Assembly: GCF_000620045.1 (NCBI RefSeq)
Contig: NZ_KK211060.1
Coordinates: forward strand, 54,994-118,993
Direction of reading: 5' to 3'
From: Halomonas halodenitrificans DSM 735
Lineage (GTDB): Bacteria; Pseudomonadota; Gammaproteobacteria; Pseudomonadales; Halomonadaceae
DNA length: 64,000 nt
The translations under genes and the position numbers were made by a program. The notes beneath the pieces were generated by a model, which made no database searches, was not told the DNA's origin, and was given only the letters and a program-made list of their open reading frames with translations. This document shows, in pieces, positions 56,290 to 64,000 of this stretch. Positions within the stretch are counted from its first letter, which is position 1; each line of letters begins with the position of its first letter.

Positions 56290-57702
56290 CTATTGTCGAC
56301 CATACCGGTCTTCGAACCGCACGATATCGTCTTCGCCAAGGTAGGAGCCCGACTGGACCTCGATCAGCTCCAGCGAAATCTGGCCCGGGTTTTCCAACGC
56401 ATGCACCTGGCCGATAGGGATAAAGGTGGACTCATTCTCGGTGACCAGATAGCTCTTCTCTCCCACAGTCACCTTGGCCGTGCCGCTGACCACGACCCAG
56501 TGCTCGGCGCGGTGATGGTGCATCTGTACCGAGAGCTTAGCGCCGGGTTTGACCGTAATACGCTTGACCTGATAGCGATGGCCTTGGTCCACAGAGTCGT
56601 AGACACCCCAGGGGCGATAGACTTCACGGTGGTTGAAATGCTCGCTGCGCCCCGACTCCTTTAGCCTGGCAACGATCCGCTTGACATCCTGCACCTTATC
56701 CTTGTGCGCCACCAGCACGGCATCCTTGGTTTCAACTACCACCAGGTTTTCGACCCCTAACGTTGCCACCAGGCGATGTTCGGCCTGTACCAGGGTATGG
56801 GAGGTGGCCTCAGCGAGAATATCACCACGCAGCACGTTGTCGTTGGCATCCTTGTCGCTCACCTCCCACAGCGCCGACCAGGAGCCGATATCGCTCCAGC
56901 CGGCATCCAGGCTGACCATGGCGGCACTCTCGGTCTTCTCCATCACTGCATAGTCGATGGAGTCTTCAGGGCAGGCCGCAAAGGCGTCCTTACCTACCCG
57001 CAAGAAGTCCAGATCTCGCTGCCCTTCTTCCAATGCCTGCCGACAAGCCGTCAATATCTCCGGTGCATGGCGCTGCAGCTCTTCCAGATAGCGACTGGCC
57101 CGGAACAGGAACATGCCGCTATTCCAGAAGAACTCCCCGCTGGTTAAGTAGCCCTCGGCCGTCTGGTGATCGGGTTTCTCAACGAAACGCGATACCTCGA
57201 AGCCCTGCTCACCCAGGTTGGCACCTCGCTGAATATAGCCATACCCCGTCTCAGCCTGGGTGGGCACGATGCCAAAGGTCACTAGCCGACCCGCTTCTGC
57301 CAAGGGCAGCGCCGCATTGATTGCCTCATGAAAAGCTTCTATCCGCTGGATCAGGTGATCCGCCGCCAGCACCAGCAGCACCGGGTCCTCCTCACGTTCC
57401 AAGGCATGCAGCGCGGCCAGGCCGATGGCCGGCGCCGTGTTACGCCCCACCGGTTCCAACAAGATGGACGGGGCCTTGCCCAGTTGACGCAATTGCTCTG
57501 CCGCCAGGAAGCGATGCTGCTCGTTGCAGATCAGGATCGGCTCGGCATGCGGGATGCCGTCGAGGCGCTCCATGGTAGCCTGCAACATCGACCGACTGCC
57601 GGTCAGTGGCAGAAACTGCTTGGGATTGAGTTGACGCGAAAGCGGCCACAAGCGTGATCCCGTACCACCGGCCATGATCACCGGACAAAGCGGTTGTGAC
57701 AT
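56290..57702 (-). CDS. manC: Mannose-1-phosphate guanylyltransferase / mannose-6-phosphate isomerase
   Basis: 470-residue bifunctional enzyme that makes GDP-mannose. N-terminal [12 protein letters not shown] and FVEKP of the nucleotidyltransferase, C-terminal cupin isomerase with [22 protein letters not shown] with GGAGTAACTC. Implies mannose or a GDP-mannose-derived sugar in the polymer. Next to a mannosyltransferase-like gene. Confidence 0.96.
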   Translation of the reverse strand: MSQPLCPVIMAGGTGSRLWPLSRQLNPKQFLPLTGSRSMLQATMERLDGIPHAEPILICNEQHRFLAAEQLRQLGKAPSILLEPVGRNTAPAIGLAALHALEREEDPVLLVLAADHLIQRIEAFHEAINAALPLAEAGRLVTFGIVPTQAETGYGYIQRGANLGEQGFEVSRFVEKPDHQTAEGYLTSGEFFWNSGMFLFRASRYLEELQRHAPEILTACRQALEEGQRDLDFLRVGKDAFAACPEDSIDYAVMEKTESAAMVSLDAGWSDIGSWSALWEVSDKDANDNVLRGDILAEATSHTLVQAEHRLVATLGVENLVVVETKDAVLVAHKDKVQDVKRIVARLKESGRSEHFNHREVYRPWGVYDSVDQGHRYQVKRITVKPGAKLSVQMHHHRAEHWVVVSGTAKVTVGEKSYLVTENESTFIPIGQVHALENPGQISLELIEVQSGSYLGEDDIVRFEDRYGRQ

Positions 57703-57705
57703 GAG

Positions 57706-58827
57706 TTACTCCAAAGCACCAAAAAATTCCTGGCAATGCGACTCGACGAAGGCCTTAAAGCGCTCCTGAAACACCGCCGTCGAAAAGCGCTCGGCGTTTT
57801 GACGTATTCGCCAAGGCTCGAAGGCGAAGTCACTCTCGAACCGACCGACCGCAGCCTGCAGCGAGGCTTCGCTCTGCTCGTCGAAGAATACACCCGTCTC
57901 ACCTGCCACTACGGTCTCCCAGGCGCCGCCCCTGCCGTACGCGATCACCGGCGTGCCGCAGGCCTGAGCCTCCACGGGGATGATGCCGAAATCTTCTTCG
58001 GCAGCGAACACAAACGCCCTGGCACGTGCCATATGGTCCTTAAGCACATCGAAGGGCTGATAGCCGAGCACCTGGATATTAGGGGTAGCCGCGGCCTTTA
58101 CCTTCTCCATTTGCGGCCCATCACCGATCACTACTAGTTGCTTGTCGGGCATCCCGGCGAAGGCGCGGACGATCAGGTCCACCTTCTTGTAGGGCACCAG
58201 GCGTGAGGCGGTCACATAGAAGTCATCCTTTTGACCGACGACGCTGAAGTCTTCCACCGCCACGTTAGGGTAGATGGTCGTTGCCTCTCGACCATAGACC
58301 TTTTTGATGCGCCGGCCGATGTAATCGCTATTTGAAACGAAATAATCGACCCCGTTGGTGGTGCGCAGGTCCCAAAGCCGCATCTTGTGCAGAGACCAAC
58401 GTGCCAGCCAGCTCTTGGGCCCCTTGGTAAGCCCCGCCTCTCGAAGGTACTGATGCTGCAGGTCCCAAGCATAGCGAATGGGCGAGTGACAATAACAGAT
58501 ATGCAGCTGGTTGGGCCCGGTGATCACCCCCTTGGCCACCGCATGCGAGCTGGAGATCACCAGGTCATAGCCCGACACGTCCAGCTGTTCGATGGCCAAC
58601 GGCATCAAGGGCAAATAACCCCGATACTTCTTCTGGGCAAAAGGCAGCTTCTGGATGAAAGAGGTCCGGGCCTTCTTGCCCTGCACAAAGCCACGCTGAT
58701 CGTCGGGCAAAAAGTCGACAACCGAGAAGATATCGGCCGAGGGGTAGAGGGTAAGGATCTGCTCGACAACGCGTTCAGCACCAGCGTATGTGATTAGCCA
58801 GTCGTGGACAATGGCGACGCGGGTCAT
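57706..58827 (-). CDS. Glycosyltransferase family 4 (WbaZ-like mannosyltransferase)
   Basis: 373 residues with GT4 motifs: HDWLITYAGAERVVEQI at the N-terminus and FAAEEDFGIIPVEAQACGTPVIA near the C-terminus. The ATG at 58827 shares its A with the previous stop (TGATG); a GTG one codon earlier is possible. The gene order next to manC suggests mannose transfer. Confidence 0.85.
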   Translation of the reverse strand: MTRVAIVHDWLITYAGAERVVEQILTLYPSADIFSVVDFLPDDQRGFVQGKKARTSFIQKLPFAQKKYRGYLPLMPLAIEQLDVSGYDLVISSSHAVAKGVITGPNQLHICYCHSPIRYAWDLQHQYLREAGLTKGPKSWLARWSLHKMRLWDLRTTNGVDYFVSNSDYIGRRIKKVYGREATTIYPNVAVEDFSVVGQKDDFYVTASRLVPYKKVDLIVRAFAGMPDKQLVVIGDGPQMEKVKAAATPNIQVLGYQPFDVLKDHMARARAFVFAAEEDFGIIPVEAQACGTPVIAYGRGGAWETVVAGETGVFFDEQSEASLQAAVGRFESDFAFEPWRIRQNAERFSTAVFQERFKAFVESHCQEFFGALE

Positions 58828-59924
58828 CACTCGCCCCCCAGTTCTCGATAAATATTACAAACTTCTTGAGCCATCACTTTTGATGAGTAACATTTCTGTT
58901 GAACCTTGCGACCACGGTCACCCAATTGCCGGCGTAAGCCTTCATCAGCCACCAGTAGTTTAAGCTTCTTTACCGCTTGGCCCGGCCGACCTAGCGGGTA
59001 GAGCACACCACCACCCGACTCTCCCACTATTTCGAAGTGCCCTGTCACATCACTTGCCACCACCGGCAATCCCATCGCCATCGCCTCCAGAACGGCAAGC
59101 GGAAGTCCCTCCCACCGAGCCGATGAAAAATAGACGTCCGCTGCTGCAAGTGCTGGAGTAGATGAATCCATGGCACCCAAAAAAATTAAATTTTCGACCT
59201 TTTCTTCAGCTGCTTTTTTCTTCAACTCAGCAAAATCGTTCCCGTGCCCCACCCAAAGAAACACCACTTCAGGCAACTCTTGAGCGACCTGAAAAGCTTC
59301 CTGCATATTCTTCTGGAAGTCGAAACGGCTCAATGTAGTCACCACCACAGCCTCACTTGAGATACCTAGGCACTGACGAAAGGCACTCCTTTCAGAAATT
59401 CTCTCTTCGTGAGAAACATCTTCTACACCATTCTCGATGACTTTATATGGCGTTCTAGGCCATAGTCGATTTTTTTGTGCGACTTTATACTCTTCATTGG
59501 ATACAAAAACCAGGCGATCAACCAGGCGAATAGTCAGATTTTCGTAAAAACGATACAGTCGTTCCGAGAGAGCATTATAGTTTCCAACATGTACGCCATG
59601 TGGTGTATGCAAACATGGCTTACCTGTTAAAAGTGAAACAAAACGCCCATATACACCGGCACCTTTTCCATGCGTATGAACTATATCAACACCTTTTCTT
59701 AATACATATCGAGAAAGCCTAACCGCGCAGGACAGGTCGAATTTTCGATGTGGAATAGAAAACACATTCCCGCGTGCCAACTGGTTAAATCGCTCAGCAT
59801 AAGGTGGCTCTTGTGGACAAGCGACATGAGCTTCAATTAATTTATCAAGGTTTTTAATCAATAATTCAATATGTCGCGGACCGCCACCATGATCAGCTCG
59901 GACAGAAACCATTAGGACACGCAT
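58827..59924 (-). CDS. Glycosyltransferase family 4
   Basis: 365 residues. N-terminal VRADHGGGPRHIELL, C-terminal FSSARWEGLPLAVLEAMAMGLPVVASDVTGH. Donor and acceptor unknown. The codons are clearly more AT-rich than in the housekeeping genes. ATG overlaps nothing upstream; three bases after the polymerase stop. Confidence 0.85.
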   Translation of the reverse strand: MRVLMVSVRADHGGGPRHIELLIKNLDKLIEAHVACPQEPPYAERFNQLARGNVFSIPHRKFDLSCAVRLSRYVLRKGVDIVHTHGKGAGVYGRFVSLLTGKPCLHTPHGVHVGNYNALSERLYRFYENLTIRLVDRLVFVSNEEYKVAQKNRLWPRTPYKVIENGVEDVSHEERISERSAFRQCLGISSEAVVVTTLSRFDFQKNMQEAFQVAQELPEVVFLWVGHGNDFAELKKKAAEEKVENLIFLGAMDSSTPALAAADVYFSSARWEGLPLAVLEAMAMGLPVVASDVTGHFEIVGESGGGVLYPLGRPGQAVKKLKLLVADEGLRRQLGDRGRKVQQKCYSSKVMAQEVCNIYRELGGE

Positions 59925-59927
59925 AAA

Positions 59928-61196
59928 TTAATAACCATTTTTCAAATGAGAGGCAGCCAAACCAAAAAACAAAGCAACCAAAGAGCTTTCAACAATATTA
60001 GTCACAACACCATAGCTACTAACAAACAGCATTACCGGTAAAAACCAAGCCTCTCTATCTCGCTGCAAACTAACCAACACTACCTTTACAAAGAGGGCAA
60101 CAATTAAAAATATGGCCACTAGAGTACCTAGCGAAACAGAAAGATACACAAAAAGGTTGTCCGCAGCAAAATAATGGTCAGGCTCAAAGTGCTTTTGCGC
60201 AGCTCCAACACCGCCAAGACCACGCCCGAACCACCAGTGATAATTGCCATCTAAGGTCAGCAGCCGAAAAGAATCCGGCCACATCCAATTTAATCTATCA
60301 CCAAAGCTAGCTAGGAAAAAGTTAGTTTCTGCTCTTTGCAAACCAGGATCATAATTTATCCATAACGTAGATAATGGGACCACAACCATCACTATCAGTA
60401 TAAACCCAAACAATATAAGCCACAGCTGTACCCAGAGCCTGGCCCAGTGTAAAATCGCACCTCCAATAAAATAGACTGATAGCAGCATCCATGCACCGAA
60501 TGGGCCCTTCGACGTTGTCATTGCTATACCGGCTCCCGCCAAAAGCCAGACTAGGGCTTTCAACCACCGCCGCTCCAGTGATACAACTAGCGCCATCCCA
60601 AACATGAGCAGTTGTGATGCCGTATTGAATGAGGCTCTCGTAAAGCCGGCATAGCGCTCGATGCCAAAGGCACTCCATTGACGAGAAATCTCAACACTGC
60701 TTCCAAATATGGTCATGCTTTGCCCACTCCACGGGTAGGCAATCAGTGGATCAAAGAACAATCCTAAGAGAGTGACAACAAAAAGAGCCCTGAACAAACG
60801 GTAGAAGTGGGAAAGTTGGACCAATGAACCTATCCACAAACCGAACAGTAGAGGTACTACTACCCAAAACCCAAACACCGCTTGCAAGGGGTTGTCTAGA
60901 TTCAGCATACCCCAGAACAAATACAATACCGCTAAGCCGCTAAGCAACCAGGCCGCAGGGGAAGCTTGAGGCCTTAGTAGAAACAGCAAAGCCACTGCTA
61001 CACACAGTAGCAACTTGGGCACATAGATTAGCACCTCAAGGTTTACGAGCGAAAGACCATAACGAAATGGTGAATCTAGAACCAGCGACCATAAAAAAAA
61101 TGCCGCCAGCCAGTATGCGATAGGGCCAAGCCTCAGTTGAAGCAACCTAACGTCTGGTGGAAGGCCGTCTTTGATATGGCTACCTGGCTCAAGCAC
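59928..61196 (-). CDS. O-antigen polymerase-like membrane protein (Wzy)
   Basis: 422 residues, about 11-12 hydrophobic segments and one large loop (GDRLNWMWPDSFRLLTLDGNYHWWFGRGLGG). No strong sequence signature, as is usual for Wzy. I chose GTG at 61196, with AGGAAGCGTTACA, overlapping the previous gene by 8 bases; an upstream ATG lies inside that gene. It would join repeat units in the periplasm. Confidence 0.75.
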   Translation of the reverse strand: MLEPGSHIKDGLPPDVRLLQLRLGPIAYWLAAFFLWSLVLDSPFRYGLSLVNLEVLIYVPKLLLCVAVALLFLLRPQASPAAWLLSGLAVLYLFWGMLNLDNPLQAVFGFWVVVPLLFGLWIGSLVQLSHFYRLFRALFVVTLLGLFFDPLIAYPWSGQSMTIFGSSVEISRQWSAFGIERYAGFTRASFNTASQLLMFGMALVVSLERRWLKALVWLLAGAGIAMTTSKGPFGAWMLLSVYFIGGAILHWARLWVQLWLILFGFILIVMVVVPLSTLWINYDPGLQRAETNFFLASFGDRLNWMWPDSFRLLTLDGNYHWWFGRGLGGVGAAQKHFEPDHYFAADNLFVYLSVSLGTLVAIFLIVALFVKVVLVSLQRDREAWFLPVMLFVSSYGVVTNIVESSLVALFFGLAASHLKNGY

Positions 61197-62427
61197 TGTA
61201 ACGCTTCCTACCGGCCTTTTCGAACCCTTCTTCAATGACCTCAGCGTACAATGCCTCGTAACGAGCAACCCATGCATCAAGGTCCATAAAGGAAGTACTA
61301 CTTGGCTGCGCATTAGCTTTCAATTTCTCGCGCAGGGCTGAATCACCATGCATGCGCTGCAGGCATTCGGCAAGCTCTCCTTGCACATCCGGCTCAAAGA
61401 GGAGTCCATTCTCACCATCTTGAATCATCTCGGGGATACCACCACGACGCGCGCCGATAACCGGCTTTCCGAAGGCGAGAGCTTCAGCAACCACCATACC
61501 CAACGCTTCATTCAAGGTAGACGGCACTACCACCACATCCACTTTCGAATAGAATTCTCGCTGAGGCACTCGGCCCATAAACTGTATACGCTCATCTGTG
61601 ACATTCAAATGCAAGTATGACTCATAATGGTGTTTACCACTACCAGCAACCAAAAGCTCAGCATCAGGCAAGTCACTGGATAAAAACACCTCTATCAAAA
61701 TCTCAATACCCTTTGCTGGGTATAAGCTACCAATAAACCCAAAACGCAAGCCATCATGCGAATTTTCTTCAGATATTGCACTGACTCCAAGCGCAATGGG
61801 GTCGCGCGCATTATGAATCACTCTCTGGATTGGCACGCCGGCAAAATAACCAAGATTACAATGCCGCTCCAGAATAAAATGACTTACACCAACAACTGCT
61901 TTTACATTTTGACTTAAAACGCGATGTGGAAGGCGGAAAATTCTGCAGTCAGCACATTGGTTTGTACAATTTCTACCATTACGGTGCATCGTAGCCTTTA
62001 CACAAACTGAATACGAATCATGTAACACTTGCACGATTGGAATATTTAATTCAACCAAGGTGGTCCAGCTAGCAGATGACCAACCCGGCAGGTTATGCAA
62101 CGAGGCGACATCCGGTTGTTCCTCGGCGACAACCTGTTTGAGAAAACTCTGCATCCACGGATTGTAGCTGTCCAGCGCATGCCATAGCAGCCGAGTCGCA
62201 GCAGCAGGACGCTTCTTGTGATACGGCCAATACACGTTGCGGATGCCGGCTTCCCATACCGTAATTCCCTCACGCTCTGTCATCCTCAAACCCGATGTAT
62301 CGGAGGTGGCAAGCAACACGCAATCGTGACCGGCATCACGCAGGCCACGCATCAGGGTCCAGAGTGTTTGTTCGGCACCACCCCCCTTCTCGGGATCGGC
62401 TAAAGCGTGCAGGAATAGAATCTTCAT
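61189..62427 (-). CDS. Glycosyltransferase family 4
   Basis: 412 residues. N-terminal FLHALADPEKGGGAEQTLWTLM, C-terminal VPSTLNEALGMVVAEALAFGKPVIGA. It contains a Cys-rich insert (CTNQCADCRIFRLP) near residue 140. The first gene of the cluster as seen here; upstream lie tandem repeats and IS sequence, so part of the cluster may have been lost or separated. Confidence 0.85.
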   Translation of the reverse strand: MKILFLHALADPEKGGGAEQTLWTLMRGLRDAGHDCVLLATSDTSGLRMTEREGITVWEAGIRNVYWPYHKKRPAAATRLLWHALDSYNPWMQSFLKQVVAEEQPDVASLHNLPGWSSASWTTLVELNIPIVQVLHDSYSVCVKATMHRNGRNCTNQCADCRIFRLPHRVLSQNVKAVVGVSHFILERHCNLGYFAGVPIQRVIHNARDPIALGVSAISEENSHDGLRFGFIGSLYPAKGIEILIEVFLSSDLPDAELLVAGSGKHHYESYLHLNVTDERIQFMGRVPQREFYSKVDVVVVPSTLNEALGMVVAEALAFGKPVIGARRGGIPEMIQDGENGLLFEPDVQGELAECLQRMHGDSALREKLKANAQPSSTSFMDLDAWVARYEALYAEVIEEGFEKAGRKRYSA

Positions 62428-62490
62428 AGCGAAAACCGCTCATCAATGGAGTGGACCCCATCCTTCGGAACACCTGACAGTTCATCAAGC

Positions 62491-62532
62491 TCGGGTCGGG
62501 TCGAGTCGGGTCGAGTCGGGTCGAGTCGGGTC
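62491..62532. repeat. 10-bp tandem repeat
   Basis: TCGGGTCGGG followed by three exact TCGAGTCGGG units. It lies 64 bases upstream of the first glycosyltransferase gene and just before the IS110-type element. No function seen. Confidence 0.85.
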
Positions 62533-62674
62533 ATTAAAGGCATGAGGCCGCCTGCGGCATCTGTCAACCCAGGGAAAACAATGGGATGGACTCCTCCTCA
62601 CCTAATCGGCATCAATGTGCCAAAATGGTGAGTAGGTAGGCTACAAACCATCATAACGATGAGGAGAAGTCCAG

Positions 62675-63394
62675 ATGACTATTATCCGTGTCGGTGTTGA
62701 TATTGCAAAGTCTGTGTTCCATGTTCATGGTGCTGACCGTCAGGGTAAAACCTGTTGGCAAGGTAAGTATTCACGCAGCAAATGGCTGGATGCGATCAGT
62801 AAAAAAGTTCCCGTCAACGCTGAAATCGGCATGGAAGCCTGTGCTTCTTCTCATCACTGGGCGCGAGAACTCCAAAAACGTGGCTATCAGGTTCGTTTGA
62901 TTGCTGCGCAATTTGTTAAGCCTTATGTCAAAAGTAACAAGAATGACCGAGTTGATGCTGAAGCCATTTGCGAAGCTATGAGCCGCCCCAACATGCGCTT
63001 TGTCACTCCAAAATCGGTTGAACAGCAGAACATCCAGGCCATGCATCGAATTCGGGAAGAGCTAGTTGCTCAACGCACAGCCAAGGCCAACCAGATTCGA
63101 GGTTTAGTCGGTGAATACGGCATCATTGCACCCGTTGGTATTCATCAGTTAAGGCGAGCTTTACCCTGCTGGTTAGAAGAGGCAGGTAATGGGCTTACTT
63201 ACCCCTTCCGGCTCTTACTGAGTAACCTTGCAGAAGATCTTCGTTATCTCAATGACCGTGTTCAAAAACTTACCGATCAGATTACAGAAAGCGTACAGCG
63301 TGACCCTGTTGCTAAGCGTTTAATGACACTGCGTGGTGTCGGCCCTTTAATTGCCAGTGCCTTGGCCGGAGCACTGGGCAGGGAAAACGCATGA
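62675..63394 (+). pseudogene. IS110-family transposase, 3' truncated
   Basis: 239 codons of an IS110-family (DEDD) transposase of normally about 340 residues. N-terminal RVGVDIAKSVFHVHGAD, DEDD region NDRVDAEAICEAMSRP, and the beginning of the transposase_20 domain (LMTLRGVGPLIASALAGALG), where it stops matching. The break is at about 63379, where an ISAs1-like end begins; the last six codons and the stop come from that element. Lower GC than the host genes. ATG with GAGGAGAAGTCC. Confidence 0.85.
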
Positions 63395-64000
63395 AAACTT
63401 TCAGACCGCGAGAATGTCAGCAAGGTATGTCTCAACCAATGCCGCTTTCTTTTGTTTCCGCCGAATTCCGCCCTTGAAAGATTTCTCTCCTTTCAGGTAA
63501 TTCAGCGCAATATGTCGGACCCTGGCGAGATTTCCCGCCGCCTGTCCGCGGTGGATTTTGCAGGCATCTTCACGAAGCGCCACATCCAAAGACCAGTGGA
63601 GCTTGGCCTCAATATGCCAGTGCTGCCGAGCTGCTTCGGCGAGCTTCTTGGCGGTCAATTCGGCTGAACTGATGTAATAGCGGATCATCGGCTCTTCAGG
63701 AGCCTCATCGCCCTCTTGGCGAAAACTCATCACCACACCTACCGTTTTCAAGCCCGGCCATTCGTAGCTAAGCTCTTGAAACTCTTCAGTAAGCTCACTC
63801 ACGATGTGATAGCGCGACTCTTGCCGACCGCGGTTCTTTTCATCCGTGATGTACGAGTCACCCGCAAAGTTCGCCACCTTGGTTATCGGGAATGCCGTCT
63901 CGAAGGCGTCAGCCAAGGCCGGCTGATTCCCCTTTACCGATAGCAGGTAATCGGCGCCCTTCTGCAGGACCTGAGTGGCGATCTTTTTCTGGCAGCCCAT
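63379..64000 (-). mobile_element. ISAs1-like insertion sequence, one end, running off the window
   Basis: The sequence CAGGGAAAACGCATGAAAAC begins where the IS110 gene is broken and is a likely terminal repeat end. The transposase gene of the ISAs1 family lies inside. The other end is outside the window. Confidence 0.7.
63401..64000 (-). CDS. ISAs1-family transposase (5' partial, cut by window edge)
   Basis: Open to base 64000 on the minus strand, so only about 200 C-terminal codons are seen. ISAs1/H-repeat features: GADYLLSVKGNQPAL, RHWHIEAKLHWSLDVALREDA, and LARVRHIALNYL. The stop at 63401-63403 is 22 bases from the element end. Probably intact in the genome. Confidence 0.88.
   Translation of the reverse strand: MGCQKKIATQVLQKGADYLLSVKGNQPALADAFETAFPITKVANFAGDSYITDEKNRGRQESRYHIVSELTEEFQELSYEWPGLKTVGVVMSFRQEGDEAPEEPMIRYYISSAELTAKKLAEAARQHWHIEAKLHWSLDVALREDACKIHRGQAAGNLARVRHIALNYLKGEKSFKGGIRRKQKKAALVETYLADILAV

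Noticed and set aside
62440..62640. Ends of an IS3-type element, from TGGAGTGGACCCCA near 62448 and ATGGACTCCTCC near 62583
   Set aside because: No transposase frame between them and no clear matching inverted repeats; may belong to the IS110 end region.

Overview
The window comes from a high-GC gammaproteobacterium, most likely Halomonadaceae (Halomonas-like). This placement is inferred from the gene order tig-clpP-clpX-lon-hupB-ppiD with cysS-glnS-ppiB-lpxH and folD close by, a phasin gene that implies polyhydroxyalkanoate granules, type IVa pilus genes, and codon and base composition. No 16S rRNA or other formal marker lies in the window.

Layout. 1-7.7 kb: a plus-strand operon for a periplasmic molybdenum enzyme of the type II DMSO reductase family in the order A-B-D-C. 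The alpha gene is cut by the left edge. Two unusual genes follow: an Nbp35-like Fe-S scaffold ATPase and a protein with 14 propeller repeats. 7.7-13.5 kb: an accessory zone with two different hipBA toxin-antitoxin modules either side of clsC, an IS4-family remnant, a REP-like hairpin and a 72-bp duplicated segment. 13.6-31.5 kb: housekeeping genes, namely cysS, glnS, ppiB, lpxH, the ppiD/hupB/lon/clpX/clpP/tig protein-quality block, four tRNA genes (Pro, Arg, His, His), folD, luxS-mtn and pyrC. 31.6-42.5 kb: a DMT transporter, a dadA-like dehydrogenase, a TerB-like protein, a CopD-like protein, a LonB-like protease, coaE-yacG, a Tus-like replication-terminus protein, an SRPBCC protein and a beta-CASP metallo-hydrolase. 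42.6-46.2 kb: an unrecognised four-gene envelope operon, flanked by a 16-bp direct repeat and closed by a strong terminator. 46.2-52.3 kb: a phasin, a PAS protein, and pilA/pilBCD. 52.4-62.4 kb: a minus-strand surface-polysaccharide cluster (glycosyltransferases, a polymerase, manC, a WcaJ-type initiating transferase, galE, an O-antigen-ligase-like protein). 62.6-64.0 kb: an IS110-family element broken by an ISAs1-like element that runs off the right edge.

The most striking non-coding signal is a family of 13-bp palindromes, GGGGTC(A/T)GACCCC, with 22 perfect copies in seven clusters, mostly at gene 3' ends. Within a cluster the TCAGA form always lies left of the TCTGA form. Neighbouring copies are mostly 20-23 bp or 31-32 bp apart, about two or three helical turns. 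The family supplies the stop codon of coaE and has been carried along in a duplication of the lpxH 3' end. A sister palindrome, GGGGACTGTCCCC, fills the pilC-pilD gap.

The best candidates for undescribed biology are (i) the Nbp35-like ATPase and double-propeller pair attached to the type II DMSO reductase operon, (ii) the four-gene envelope operon, and (iii) the palindrome arrays.
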